From: Mugil cephalus
Lineage: Eukaryota; Chordata; Actinopteri; Mugiliformes; Mugilidae
Assembly: GCF_022458985.1 (NCBI RefSeq)
Contig: NC_061779.1
Location: forward strand, 14,367,001-14,431,000
Direction: 5' to 3'
DNA: 64,000 nucleotides
In this document: positions 12,081 to 25,330 of the stretch, piece by piece
How positions within the stretch are numbered: the first letter of the stretch is position 1
How the letters are laid out: each line of letters begins with the position of its first letter
Made by a program: the position numbers and the translations under genes
The notes under the pieces: generated by a model
Databases searched by the model: none
The model's input: the letters and a program-made list of their open reading frames with translations, nothing else
What the model was told of the DNA's origin: nothing

Positions 12081-15000
12081 ATCTGTGCCCTAATGCTTTG
12101 GCAAGCGAGTGCACATCTCCATGCGTATTACAAACGATGAAAAATGCGCATTTGTACGTTACGAAAGAAAAACCGCACAAACTCACAGAACAAGGAACAG
12201 TTTTTCTTACATGAATTATTGATCGATTTATTTGCAACGCAACATTTATTTTGTTTTGTGTTGTTTTTCAAAGCTGGAACCAAATCTGAAACAGTCTGGA
12301 GTGGCTGTCAGAGCTTTAGTTCCCGGCAAAATAATAGAGAAAGATTATTTATAGTTAGCTGGGATGGGACCAAGGCTTTTTCAAGGCAATATCTGACCTT
12401 GTGATAATGGATGCAATGGACTTGTATCTTTACTGGCACAGATGAAGAAATGAACTGCCAGATCATCAGAACTTGTTTCTTCAGTTACTAAACGTTTCAT
12501 CTTCACAATAAGGATTTTAAGAATAGCCTTTACTTGTAAAAAAATATATCAGTTTACTGCAGGTTTCCAAATAAATATCTAAAATATATCTGCTAAATAT
12601 ACATTCAAAGTTTTTTTTTCTTTTGTTTGACTCTGAATAAATTTTAAGCATCAATTCAATGACTTCCAGTCCACATTTTATCTGCTCGTGTCATATGTTG
12701 CCGTTTACCGTCCCTTAGTGTAACCATAGTGACATGCCATCAATCTTCTCCGTTTGTATTTCTCTCCGCTACCTTACAGCAGATCACAACCGTCAACTGC
12801 CTGAATGTGTGTGAAGCCACCATTTTGTATTTGAAAGTGTCATCAATGAGAGACCGAACAATGGGGCACGCTACGGACAGTAATGAATGAAAGGTTTAGA
12901 AGAGGCTATTGAATTACACATAATTTAAAATGAATCTTACATTAATACCATTTATGCATAATTATACTTGTGAATGGTTTATGTCAGAGCAGTGCAGTCT
13001 GTAAAACCCAGGATTGATCTACAGTCTGCAGACCTGCATCCTCACATTGCAAAGAGGAGATTTTCATGGAATAAATAAAGACGCCTATGGTGGTATGTGG
13101 ATATGAGGAGAAAAATTAGATCTGATTTTTTTTGGAAAAAAAAAAAAAAGTCTGTACCATTAGCCAGCAATTAAGATTTGATTGATGTGATAATAATTTA
13201 ATGATTATGACATTTTTTCTAAAGATACAGTCGCATGTAAGTCAAAGACACGAGTCGAATCAGAGTCTAGCCGCGGTTTGTGCGTAATCCAAGCAGACAT
13301 GGACACCTGTCTCTGAAGGCTCGTCAATGGTCTCAAAGTGTGGTGTCAAAGACAGGCCTTCCATGACGGGGTCATCTTCCAGGCTCTCTCTACCAGGACT
13401 GGATCAGAATATCACTTCTTCACTATGCTGCAAAAAAAAGGGGAACCATTCCCTCGTGTTGCCCTCATGTCCTTGGAACAAGACCTCTGATTTTAGAAAG
13501 CCACTGTTCTCTATTTTTTTCACACAATGCTGACTTGCAAATTTCAAAGTTCCCTCTTAAGCGGGGTTTACCGCATACTGCCTGCTGCTGTTGGCTAGGC
13601 TAGTTAGCTGGTGTCTGCTTGTTGGTTGCTAGTTGGTAGCTAACTGCTAGCCTGCTGGCCTGCTCACATCTCATCCTGTGTAATAATGAATATAACTCAC
13701 AGTTATCAATAATGACTCAACTATGTAAGACGCCGAACACTGAGCGTGGTCTTCACAATTTCATTGGATTATGTAATATGAGCTAAATTTATTAGTTAAG
13801 CGTGTTGAGCACCGTAGTCTTATTTATTCAAACAGTTCAGTGGGAAGCACACATGGAGACAGGGTAGAGGACACACTGCAGAAGACAGTTCTAATAGGAT
13901 TCAATCCTCTGCCAGCACGGGGTTGTCACACCAAAAGCATCCAAATCTTTTTCCTCTTTCCTCTTCTGTTAGTAGTTGATTAGATTAATTTCTTTTTAGT
14001 GCATACTAAACTCACCTACGTTGACTGAAAAAAAAAGACTCAATTTGCAATGAGCACATACTAAAAAGTCACAACAACACCTGTTTTTTTAGTTATTTAG
14101 GCATCATATATATCCTCTTCACTTATCACTGTTTGAAGTGATCTGGTGGTCCATGTGCAAATTGCCCCCTCCTTTTTAATTAAGAGCTGTAAGAGGACAG
14201 ATGGCAGGAAATGATAGGACAGAGAGAATGACATAATGCAACAAAGGTCCTCGACCAGATATCAGCTGTGGATGCTGCCATCCATTGTCCGCAGATTTTA
14301 AATATTACAGTAAAAATCAAGTAATGTCACTTGTGAGAATTCTGTCTGTTTGCAGACGTATCCTGATATCTGTTCTGCTTCAAGCTTCTAAGACTCGCTC
14401 TCATCAGAGCTGTCATCTCTATCTGTCTCTGAGTATATGGAACTAAAAGAGGAGTGAGCACCTCGTGGGCACATCCTATCTTCAGGAACCTATGTACCCG
14501 CTGCCCCAAGGTCTCCGTGGTTTCATATTCGGACTCTATTGTGTTTTGCAGGCAGAGTGCAGATCGACACAGGCAAGGTCAAGGCTCATTCCAATAGGTC
14601 AGGGGCTTCTTTGACAGACTTCTGTGGTTTCTGCCACCCCCTGAAGAGAATACAGTATCTAGGCTGGTCCTCTCAATGCATGTATATCTTGTTCTGTCTC
14701 CTATAGACAGTTGCCAGTGGCCAACGGGCTATCCCAAGTCCTCAAGGAGCAGTTGATCCCAGTCCCTGTCCATCGATTCTGGTGCAGCCAGCCAGTCTGT
14801 GGTCATATGCAGCTGACGTGTGGAATGTTACACTGCCCCATGATGTGTTTCCTCCTCCATGAAGCCGGAGGAGAAACATATCATTTCAGTTGCTACCAAG
14901 GTATTCCAGTGGCCTTCCATTGTGCCTATTGATTTATAAAGACTTGTAGGAGCTTGCCACCTAACAAGTATATTTATTCCTCATGTGGTGTCTGGGCACG

Positions 15001-15605
15001 TACATGTGTATCTGGATGCACACCGATGTTGGCACAGACCTGCAGACATATTTAGACTATAGGGATTAAGTTTTGTGTTGTAGCTAACCAACATTATGTG
15101 CATCCTGCACTTTCCACCCTAGACCTGTTCCTAAACCGATTCTAGCATGAAAACCGAGGAACCACAAAGAGCACGGTGAAAGAACTCTCTTAGATGAAGC
15201 ATGTTGAGCCTTCCTTTTAATAATGGAAGATTATTATTGTCTGGTGGAACCGTTCAAGGACCTCCCCCTGACTTTATGCATACCACAAAGTGCTTAAATT
15301 GAAGTGCTTAAAATCAACTTTGCCCACTAAATTTATTAACTTTGGGAATTTCAAATACCAAAATGAACTTGTGCAAATCCTTCAGAATAGATTGGGTCTG
15401 AAAGAGATAAAAATGTAGAAGGACATTAAGGCACTTAGCACATTACTGTAAGATGAAAGTCAGTACCGGTCCTTGAACTGTACAAGTCCACAAGGTGTGT
15501 TAGAGCTTCTAAAGACCTGCAACTAGCTAGTAGACACAGTAGACTAACTGGGATAAGGAGGAGCTGACTTAGGTTTTCTGTTCAGTTTTCCTGCCGTTTG
15601 AAATA
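12081..15605. other. Non-coding DNA without recognised genes
   Basis: No supported gene. Frames such as 12,144-12,404, 13,327-13,533 and 14,711-14,932 are short and lack known domains. A simple TAGC/TTGG-rich patch lies at about 13,590-13,670. The stretch 14,320-14,930 is richer in GC and looks like old repeat-derived sequence, but I cannot name it. Confidence 0.4.
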
Positions 15606-15925
15606 CATACCAATCAGGCATAACATTATGAGTCACCAAAGAATGGACATGAGGATGTCCTGTGGTGTCCAACAGCAGAATGTTGTTAGCGAGGGTCTTT
15701 AGGACCTCTGTGGATCCGGCTTGTCCCAGTGCATCCCACAGATTCTTGGATCTCGTGAATTTGGAGGCCAGGTCATCACCTTGTGCTGTTTTTCATGCCA
15801 TCAAGGAGTGTCATTGTTATGGGGTGGGGGTGCTTGGTCTGGTCTAGGTGGTGTCTAAGCAACATTCACATGAATGCCAGGTCCAAATGTTTCCCAGAAG
15901 AACACTGCATTGTCACTAAAGGTTC
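15606..15925 (-). mobile_element. Degraded Tc1-type element, transposase C-terminal side
   Basis: Opens with caatcaggcataacattatg, which I recognise as the terminal repeat of an abundant fish Tc1 family. Downstream phrases such as gtcctgtggtgtcc, gcatcccacagattctt, gaatttggaggccaggtca and acatgaatgccaggtccaa match the plus-strand view of the transposase 3' region of that family. Small deletions and a stop-filled frame show it is dead. The transposase would read on the minus strand. Confidence 0.65.
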
Positions 15926-16209
15926 CTTATTTCTCCTTTCAGTGGTCAGACCTTGGCAAAATGTCTGAGCCACAAAAATGCCACAACTCATATGACAAAT
16001 GGAATCCGCCAAGATGCAGAAACAATATTTACGACATAATCTTTCCCACCTTGTACTGATCTTTTGAATAACATATTATGTTTTTGTCCACATTGATTTT
16101 TTGCTGATTGTTGATGATTGCTTGTATCATTGGCTGTGCAGCAAATTGTCCCTGGAAGAAAATCAGAATTCCCTTGTTGACTCTTTGTTGACCCCAAATG
16201 ATTCTCTAT

Positions 16210-16582
16210 CAGGGGTCTTCAACGTTTTTCAGGCCAAGGACCCCCCAAACAGATGGGGAGATTAAGTAGGGACCCCCTACCTACTATACGTGTTCTATAC
16301 TAAACTCGGCCTAGTGCTATTTATAAATATACAGTATTATTATCATTTTGCATTCAGTATGAAGTTATTCAAATTATACACTGGTACAAATATAATTTTT
16401 TTTATTTCAATCATGTGCAACAGTAGGGTGCCGGTAATGTTTTCTGACTCCATTTATAATATGTTGGATTCGTATGAATGTGTATATACAGGCATTCAAA
16501 TTTAAATTTAAAAATATATGTAAAAAATGTTTAATCAATCAATGATTTTGCGACCCCCCCACCTGTTGAAGACCTATGCCCT
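16210..16582. mobile_element. hAT-like MITE
   Basis: The left end is caggggtcttcaac. The right end is gttgaagacctatgccct, giving inverted termini that share GTCTTCAAC. The interior is AT-rich without coding. The CAGGGGTC-type terminus is typical of non-autonomous hAT elements in fish. A half copy lies at 735-842. Confidence 0.6.
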
Positions 16583-17039
16583 ACATGATATTTTTTTCTC
16601 AACGTGTTCAAAGTCATCTTGGACATAAAGTGGGGTTCAAGAGTCTAAAACTACATTGACATTTAATGTAAACCTGGAAATAGTTTCAGCTCCCAGTTAT
16701 GGGTAGTTACCCTCAACGAGTCCCCAGAACGTTTTTGTCTGAAAGTGTGGGAAGTGGAAAAAATACATTGCAGAAACTGATTCAGTTTCAAGCGGACTTA
16801 AAATTACCACGTCATCAAGGTATTGACACGTCACACAACGCTCACAGAGAGACGGAAAACATTATTCAGATTTAGAATTTGCTAAACAACAAATGCATCA
16901 CTCCAGTATCCAGGAAAGGTCCTGTCAAAAGAAAGTTGCCTTATAGTGATCTCAGACAATGAGTTTCTTCTCTAAACCTCTTTTCAGGAGGGGAAACAAG
17001 ACTAAACACTTGGAGTGAGCGTAGATATACCCGGATTTC

Positions 17040-17440
17040 ACCATGGCTTATGGAAAAGACGGATTAATCCACATTTGAGATTGATGGCAGCAGCAGAAGA
17101 TTGCGTGTAAGGAGCTGAGCAGGAGACAGACTGATACCACAACATGTAAAGGCTGCAGTGAAACATGTCAGTCCAGAGGTTGTGTTACTCTTGAGTTGAT
17201 CACCTGCGCTGAACTAGAGCTCCATTCAGAGACAAGCTACACCATCTGCTTTGCATCTCTATGCAGAAGACGGATTCATACTGTAGCAGGATAATGAGCC
17301 CAAAAAGCTTTGAAGAATTACTTAAGGACCAAAGAAGATCAAGGAGTGCTGTCTATCATGGATGTTCCTTCACAATCATCTGGCCTCAAGCCTTTTGAAC
17401 ATTTATGGGGATGTGTGAAAACTGAGAAAGTAAGCGTGAC
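17040..17440 (+). pseudogene. Fossil Tc1-type transposase
   Basis: Fragments in shifting frames resemble Tc1 transposase in order: MAAAEDC near 17,080, HVKAAVKHVSPEV near 17,140-17,180, QDNEPK near 17,285-17,310, KNYLRTKEDQGVL near 17,313-17,350 and a decayed SQSSGLKPFEHLWG in place of the usual SPDLNPIEHLW near 17,375-17,410. Multiple stops and indels are visible. It encodes no functional product. Confidence 0.6.
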
Positions 17441-17714
17441 ACCAGGAGAAGCCAGGAGGAGTCCAAGGTCTTCTCTTTTTTTGCCCAGAATTCAAGCGGT
17501 ATAGAAACTTTTGACTATAGATATGTTTGGACAACACGCTTGAAACATATTGAACCTCCTGAAGGTTGTTAATTGGCTATGTGTCCATCAAATGGACAAG
17601 ATTCTGCTGAAAAAGAAACATTAAAGCTTTGGTGGTTTAATAGTTGTTGATGATCTATTAATAGGTCTGCATGTAAACAGGAAGAGGTACAAGACTTTGG
17701 TACCTTAAGCTTTG

Positions 17715-17745
<31 letters not shown>

Positions 17746-17746
17746 G
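17715..17746. repeat. (TTG)n microsatellite
   Basis: About ten TTG units, directly visible. Confidence 0.95.
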
Positions 17747-18211
17747 CTCAAATACTACTGTCTAAATGCATTTGAGTGACTTTGGTGAGATGTAGAGTAT
17801 ATTAATAGTTGATGTGGAGACTTAATCAAAACTGTTAACATGAGTATAAGTTGTTCTTGACCATAACAAGCAGTCTTCGTTGGGACATCCATTTCCCAGT
17901 GGCTACACTGGAACTATGCCGGTTCTCCCAGAGTTATTGCTGTGTAGCCGCTCTGTAAACACACAGATAAAACTATTAGTTTTAGTGAACAGATAAGTTC
18001 TTGTTAGTTAAAGATACCAAGACGAAAGACCTATAATTGCATTAAGATAGGAATCTTTGGGCGTCTGAGGTTCAAGCTGTATCCCTGTTGTTTTGATAAA
18101 ATTTTAATTGATTGAATTAACAGAAAACAGGCTCTGTGTTCACGACTCAGACTGGGTGTGTGTTCTGTAGTACACTGTACTGGAAGAACTACTCACTCTT
18201 AGAAACTACAC

Positions 18212-18262
18212 GGTCAGGTGTAACATTATGACCATTGACAGGTGAAGTGAATAATATACACC
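18212..18262. repeat. Tc1-type terminal fragment (same family as 15,606)
   Basis: Reads cggtcaggtgtaacattatg followed by accattgacaggtgaagtg, the opposite terminus of the Tc1 family seen at 15,606, pointing rightward. No transposase follows. Confidence 0.6.
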
Positions 18263-19865
18263 ATCTTGTTACAATACAATGTCCTGCTGGGAAAATTGCC
18301 ATTCATGTAGATGTTACTTAGACATGTAAGTAGTAGTAGTAGAAGTACTGTACTTTTTAATTTGAAGATGTCAACAGAAATCTAAAACGTCATTCTCTTG
18401 ATAAAGAAGTTCAATTTAATGGCCACCAATGACTGAATGCACTCAGAAAAATTGCTCTGCACTGGGCTGTCAGACAAATTTATTTTTCTTCCTCTGTTTA
18501 AGGCGACTTAACGTTTTGTGCCCTGTGTGTGTTGGCTGGTTTGTTCCCAGTTCTGGATTTGATAGTCGTCTATTCAAAGAACCCAGCAAACATATCTAAG
18601 CATCTAAACTGCTTCATGTGGGAGAGAAGGTAATGATGGAAAAAAAATGCACATTTACCACATGTTAACATTCAAGTCATTGGGCAATTCAAGGTGATAG
18701 CTAGTTGATCTAGTGTGAATATTTCTCACTCAGGTATGCTAACTCCAGCTGTCTAAATTAATTCACAAAGAACATCAAAAGAGCTCCATTTTTTCAATAA
18801 ATGTCATACTACTTCTAGTCGTCTATTTTGATCGCTGGTGCACTTACGTTTCAGTCATGTACAGTACATTGGAGTTTACAGCTGGTATTTAGAGCAGCTC
18901 TGACCCGACTCACTGCATAACAGCAGGGTGGTAATTTGTACTCTCATTTTTGACAATTACTAGATTTTGCAACTGGGCACTGTGGTAACACATAAACACA
19001 ATCCAAACAAACTGCATTTCTCCTTGAATTATGTGGTCCACAACTCTTTTTTTTAGTGTCCCTCTGTTACTAGGACTGTAGTCATGGTGTAGGGAAAGGC
19101 TCGACCTTGATATACGGGAGATTGTTTCCACAAACAATATTGCATGAGCAGATATTATAAGGAAAGGTTTTCAGATACTGTATATTCTCTAGGAATATTT
19201 TGCATCCTCATCCTATATATACACACAGACACACATAGAGAAATGGGGAGATTGAACAGCTTCATCAGTGTACATGGACATTTCATACGTTTATTTAGAC
19301 TATTTATTTAGACATTATGTACACTTCCTGTTTGAGATGAGGAAAGAGATCTTGATTACATGTTTGCTTGGCCTGCACGTAAACACACTGATCTCGTTTC
19401 TGTCTGTGTTTTGATTCTGTGCATGCACCACAAAGGTAGCGGAATCAAATTGGTGCAATGTATGCTGAACAAAGGCAGCATGGATTACAGACATAAGGAA
19501 ACACACTCTCGTTGACAATCAGCTTTCATGTTACAACCAGCGCTGCCAGCCAGTTTCCATTAGGTGTACTCACAACATGAATGAGTACAAAATACAAACG
19601 CATACTGCATCGTCTCACTTCATGAGGCTTAGCTGTGAGACGTATACTGCATAAAGATGACTAAAAAAACCCTGCATTATCTACCTTATAGTATAAGATC
19701 ATGGTGGAACACTGTGGATAACTGGATGGTGGCCAAGAGAGGTGCAACTTAAGATAATGCACAAATGGGCAAAACACAAGCAGATTAAAAAAGCATCTTC
19801 TTTCTCACATTATCTTTCTACTCAATGCTTGCAACACAGTCAATAGTATATTTATAGAATATATA
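18263..19865. other. Non-coding, nothing recognised
   Basis: AT-rich DNA with no supported gene, RNA or named repeat. Confidence 0.45.
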
Positions 19866-20857
19866 CACTCACCAGCCACTTTATTAGGTACATACTTTCA
19901 ATAAGGGGTTGTAAACATTCCTCAGAGATCTTGGTCCATATTGACATGATGGCATCACGCAGTTGCTGTAGATTTGTTGGCTGCACATCTATGATGAGAA
20001 TCTCCCGTTCCACCACATCCCAAAGGTGCTCTATCTATTGGATTGAGATCTGGTGACTGTGGAGGCTACTGGAGTACAGTGAACTCATTGTCATGTTCAA
20101 GAAAACCAGTTGAGATGATATGAGCTGTGTGACATGGTGCATTATCCTGCTGGAAGTAGCTGTCAGAAGATGGTACACTGTGGTCATAAAGAGATGGACA
20201 TGGTCAGCAACAATACTCAGGTAGACTGTGGCATTTAAACCATGCTCAGTTTGTAATAAGGGGCCCAAAGTGTGCCAAGAAAAAATACCCCACACCATTA
20301 CACCACCACCACCAGCCAGAACTGTTCTGACATGAGTAGCACCCGGTGTGGTCTTCTGCTGCTGTAGCCCATCTTCTTCAAGGTTGGACATGTTGTGCAT
20401 TCAGAGATGGTTTTCTGCATTCTTTGGTAGTAACGAGTGGTTATTTGAGTTACTGTTGCCTTTCTGTCATCTCCAACCAGTCTGCCCATTCTCCTCTGAC
20501 CTCTCACATCAGCAAGGCATTTTCGTCCACACAACTGCCGCTCACTGGATATTTTCTCTTTTTCGGACCATTGTCTGTAAACCCTAGAAATGGTTGTGCG
20601 TGAAAATCCCAGTAGATCAGCAGCTTCTGAAATGCTCATACCTGCCTGTCTGGAACCAACAACTAAAACCACATTCAAAGTCACTTAAATCACCTTTCTT
20701 CTTCCCCATTCTGATGCTTGGTTTGAACTTAAGCAAGTTGTCTTGATCACCTCTACATGCACTAAATGCATTGAATTGCAGCCATGTGATTGGCTGATTA
20801 GCTATTTGTGTTAACAAGCAATTGAACAGGTGTACCTAATAAAGTGGCAAGTGAGTG
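19866..20857 (-). mobile_element. Tc1-type DNA transposon, structurally bounded, internally deleted
   Basis: The terminal inverted repeats match at 25 of 27 positions (19,866-19,892 against 20,831-20,857; left end begins cactcaccagccacttt), and both flanks carry the TA dinucleotide expected as target duplication. The transposase reads on the minus strand. The N-terminal helix-turn-helix region is visible (SISEAADLLGFSRTTISRVY, then GRKCLADVRGQRRMGRLV). Downstream, in another frame, comes GGGGVMVWGIFSWHTLGPL. The segment between, which in relatives carries part of the DDE catalytic core, is missing near 20,325-20,335, and further frameshifts follow (for example near 20,035). The element is therefore non-autonomous. 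Confidence 0.88.
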
Positions 20858-20887
20858 TATATGCATACATAATATTTAGAGATGGGC

Positions 20888-20915
20888 GAACCCTCTGTGA
20901 CATCACAGAGGGTTC
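20888..20915. repeat. Perfect 13-bp-arm inverted repeat
   Basis: gaaccctctgtga, then ca, then tcacagagggttc. The arms are exact reverse complements. It lies 30 bp outside the Tc1 element. It could be an ancient transposon tip or a hairpin; no promoter or coding context is visible. Confidence 0.85.
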
Positions 20916-23802
20916 CCTGAAGAGTGTCTGTGAAGCTCAGAGTGGGTAGTACTGGTCACCGCCATCTTGGAAATGGCTGATCTGGTCAAAGAGGAATGTG
21001 AATGGAGATGAAGTGGGTAGCTAATGGTTCTGCAGACAGCTAGTAAACTGAGGGATGAGTTGTGAATATCTTTATTTCAGCTATAAAACTGGGAATTTAA
21101 AGCTGGACTCTTCCAAAAAAGTAATTTTTTTGGCACATCATCACTGGTTTAATCTTTTCAGGCCCATAGGTTGCTTGTGGGTTGTGCTCTCACGGCTGTC
21201 GTACATTTAAGTCTAAAGTATCTAAATATAGGTCCAGCAGAGCTGTAGGTCTTTCAGCAAAGTATCTTTCACGTTCCATTATTAATTCATTAATTAAATG
21301 CCATCGCTGATGCAGCGTCAACATGGGTCCATAAATCTATTGAGACTTGTAATAACTTGCCCACATTTTCCCACATATTCTAATCACAGTAGATAGATAA
21401 CAACAAATTGTTAATTAATCATTTTAATGGATGGGCCATAATTTAGTCTCTCACTGATAATAGTAATGTAACACTTAAACTAAGCCAAAATAAAGTCTTC
21501 AGCTTCGTCGTTCACCACTCATGCACACATGTTTAGTCTGGACTAAAATGTAAATTACACCTGCACTGCATCGCTGGACCATGTAGCAGTGGCCGCTCAT
21601 GACTTGATCTTTCACAGTGGCCAACCCAATGATTATTGTTTGTCACATGCATCTTTTGCTAGAGTAGAGTTGGAAGGTCAATGTTTTCAATTACAGATTG
21701 CATTACTGATACCCGGTATCAGATTCTTGACCACGACATCGGTGGTGCCAGTGAACAGATTTAACCTCCTTCAGGCCACATGAACTAAGGTTTGCTCCTA
21801 ATTCAGTCACATAAACAAAGTTAACTAGCGAACAAGTGGTGTGTATAACTGCTTCTTAAAATCACATTATGCACACGATCCTTACGTTTTTATCTATTTT
21901 TACATTTTACAAATAACCTACTTCCCGTTATAGAATACAAGTGTTTATGCCAAAACAAATCCTGTTTGTTTAGCTCGCAGATAGTTTTAAGTGTAACACG
22001 CCTGTTGCTTTTAACAATGGTATTTTCATGATAAATGAATACACTTAAATATGTGTTTATAATACGGTGGTTTTAAATTTTGAAATTAGTTTGTGGAAGC
22101 TAGTGGTTCTAAGCCAGAAAACGTCTGGCTGATAACACCCAGTATAACCACAGCACAGGTATTTTCACAAGATACAGTGTATTAATGTGCGAAAGCCAGA
22201 GGTGCTTGTTTACATACTGTACTTTGTTTCATTGGACAGAGCTGTGCTAAGCAAAGTGTCTGCTGGCTATAGGTTTTTACCGTCTAACTAAAAAAATGCT
22301 CTGAAAATGTCAAAGTATTTATTATAATCTTGTGGTACACTCCAGTTGTGCATTTATTTCATGTAGCATGCTCGTGTAAATGGGGGAAACCTCAAACGTC
22401 TCGGTTTTGTTCTTCTTGGTGGCACCTATGGCAGTAATTGGTAATCACAGGCTAGACACAGATATTCCAACGTGACTATTTACGTGGTCGCAAAATAAAA
22501 ATGATTTCTTAAGATATGTGTGTTCACCTGCCCCGAAAGAACGATCTCACTGGAAGCAGAAGAATAAAAGAAGATTTTTTTTTTCCCCCCGCTCAGAATT
22601 CACTCAGTAGAAGAAGATGATCCAGAGAGACTGAGATGAACCCTGGTTTTTAACTGTGCTGCCCCCATCCATGCCGGCTTCATCCTGTTTTCAAACACTT
22701 GTTTGAACAACGTGTTTTTTATGCCACTTCCATGTTTCCGTCCCTACCGGGAATGCGTCACATTACCCGGTGTTTAACCCACGTGGGGGGCAAACGTGCA
22801 CAAACCTATTCATCCCGGGGAGAAACAAACACATCAAGTGTTTACATCATTACGTCAGGAGCAAATATTTTCCTGGTAAATGGATTATGAGCAGGTTATA
22901 ATTGAAACCGATTGAAAATAGACTGTCCTTCAGACTGGAGCCAGTCTGTTGTGACTGAGGCATTGTTGCGATATTGCTCTGATTATTAGTGGGACAGCAT
23001 TCAAGTAAACGCAGCCAGTTTGACGTAACCTGTTTGACATTGTCCACCTACTGTCTGTGTCTGAAATATAGCTGCTGGTTGATGTGTCACTAACTGTGCT
23101 TGTGATTCTTCCTAAATTCAATCAATCAGTGTAATTAAATTTCAAATTTATTTACTACTGGAGTGAAAATGTTTGAGTCTCAAAAGGAATAAATCTTATT
23201 TGTCCTATTTTCTATATCCATCATACAGACACTCGTATCACAGAAATAATGAAATGATTAATGATTATGAGGAGGTTTTACTCCCAAATAATGTTTCTTT
23301 ATATTATTATTTTTTAATGTAGATACAACACATGTAATGATTTAATGGCTCCTTCTCCATGAACAGACACAAACGTGCATCCCTTCTCTCTGGCGTAGAC
23401 ACACCTTTCATTAACAACGACAACAACAGTAAGAGTGTCGTGTTCTCACAGACACACTGATTATGAGTAATGTGAAGTCAAACACAGGGAGGTCAAATTA
23501 TGTATTCAATTTTAAAAGGTCAAATCTATTTGTTCCCCTGACATGATAGGAGAAGAACAAATAGTCAAAACATTAGTGTACATGGCTCGTCTGCTCCTTT
23601 CTTATTGTGACCGAGAGACTCAGACATTAGTGCGAATGTTCATTTAACTCAAATGAAAATGGCTTTAGCATTTGTGCAATCTCCACTTGGTGTTTAGCTT
23701 CTCCTCCTTTTTTTTTTCTTAATCCATTTTTGACCAATTCTAAATAAACCTTTCCAATATATTGCATCCTTCGTTCTCTCCTTAGAATTTATTTCCACAG
23801 AA
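20916..23802. other. Non-coding DNA, nothing recognised
   Basis: No supported gene over about 2.9 kb. Short frames lack domains. Confidence 0.4.
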
Positions 23803-24110
23803 GTGTTGCTGTCTTTCAGAGCTTTCAGTTTTTTTTCTTTTTTTTTTTGCTATGCTTTTCTCTCCCTGCTTTATGCTTCTTTTGCTCAATATCTTTTTCT
23901 GTCTTCTCCCCTCCCTCCCCCTCTCTTCCTCCCTCCCTCCCTTCCTCCCTCTGTCCTTCTTTCTCTCCTTCCTTTTTTCTTTTGGCTGCTTTTCATTCTG
24001 TTTTCTTTCATTGTTTTTCTTTTCTTTCTCGCCTAGGGACCCCGTTTTTTTTTTTCTCTTCCTCTATTCAGGTTTTCTCTTTATTCTCTTTTCTGAATAG
24101 TTGTGGTACT
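23803..24110 (+). repeat. Pyrimidine-rich (CT) tract
   Basis: The plus strand is overwhelmingly C and T with runs of CCCT and TTTTTTT. Overlapping stop-free frames across it are low-complexity artefacts. Confidence 0.9.
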
Positions 24111-24904
24111 TTAAGGGGAAGGGGAAGGCGAGGGAGAGGGGAGGGAGGTTAGTTTCAGTCAAAGCTGCAGAACAAAACTTCCTCCCACACCACATGCAGT
24201 GTCTCTTGGAATGAGTTTGTCACTGACTTGAAGACACACTCCCCCCCTCCACGCCCCCCCCCCTCCCCTCCCATGTATACCACCATGGATGACAGCCGTA
24301 CAGTGAATTGGTATTAGGCCAACAGACATACACATGTTCTATACACACCATTGTCCTCTCAAATATCAATGGGCCACGTTGTGAAAAGCCTGCGTGTCTC
24401 CGTCTCCGTTTGTGGCTAAGCGGCGTTGGCTTCAATGTGCAGCATCACACGGTGACACATGACGCGGCGGCGCGTTTTAAAACCAACCACAACTGCGCGT
24501 GAATACGATTATCTCCCAACGGAGGTGCGTAGAGGGAGGCATTTGTGCTTCACAAGAACATCTTCATCACTGCGGAGAAATGACAGGCTACCTTACAGGA
24601 GGCAGCCCCATGTCGAGGAGCACTACCTCCTCGGAGGCTCCGGTCTCAGTGGGACTCCTCTCTGATAAGCACGAACCCGGTCCACTAGTAAATCAGAAAT
24701 GTTAAAATGGCAGTTTGTAAATTTGTCGAGTGGCCTTTTTTTTTTATATGGGAAATGGGAAAAAATAACACGTGGGAAAGAAGCCGCTACCTGAAGGACC
24801 ACAGCAAGCGGTTAATCTCCAGATATCATGACAGAAATCATTCCTTATTCTTTATGATAGAAAAAGACTACAGCCTCCTGCACCTATGGTTTCCATCGCA
24901 CATT

Positions 24905-24929
24905 CACACACACACACACACACACACAC
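24905..24929. repeat. (CA)n microsatellite
   Basis: Perfect CA array, directly visible. Confidence 0.95.
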
Positions 24930-25069
24930 GGTGCCCGAGACAATTTAATGCATGACTCAATGGCATTGAAAGTGGGTTGGATAAATTGGAAATGATTAAA
25001 AATGCAGAATTGACAGGGAAACCGATAAAACTTTCTCTCTATAAGTAAGAACCAAAAAACCAGCATGAT

Positions 25070-25330
25070 GGAATGGCAGGCTTGAAGGGGAGAGAAAGGT
25101 GAAAGACAGATGAAAGTGAAGAGAGATAAAAGCCGGAGTGAGGAGGGTGTGGGATAAAGCAGGAGGAAGGGAGGCAGAGATGAAAGCAAAATGAGAAAGA
25201 TAAGAACAGAGTGAGAGAGACAGAGAGGGAAACGGAGGAAGAGATAGATAGTGTACAGAGCAGAGAGAGAGGTAACCATGGAAACAGGAGGAAGGTACAA
25301 AAGAAGAGATAGACAAAGGGTTTGATTTAA
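25070..25330 (+). repeat. Purine-rich (GA) tract
   Basis: The plus strand is rich in GAGAGA, GGAGG and AAAG motifs. This is the opposite strand bias from the neighbouring CT tracts. The minus-strand 138-residue frame here is a composition artefact. Confidence 0.85.

Noticed and set aside
24884-25300. 138-codon minus frame
   Set aside because: Lies on the complement of a GA-rich tract; Leu/Ser/Pro low complexity only.
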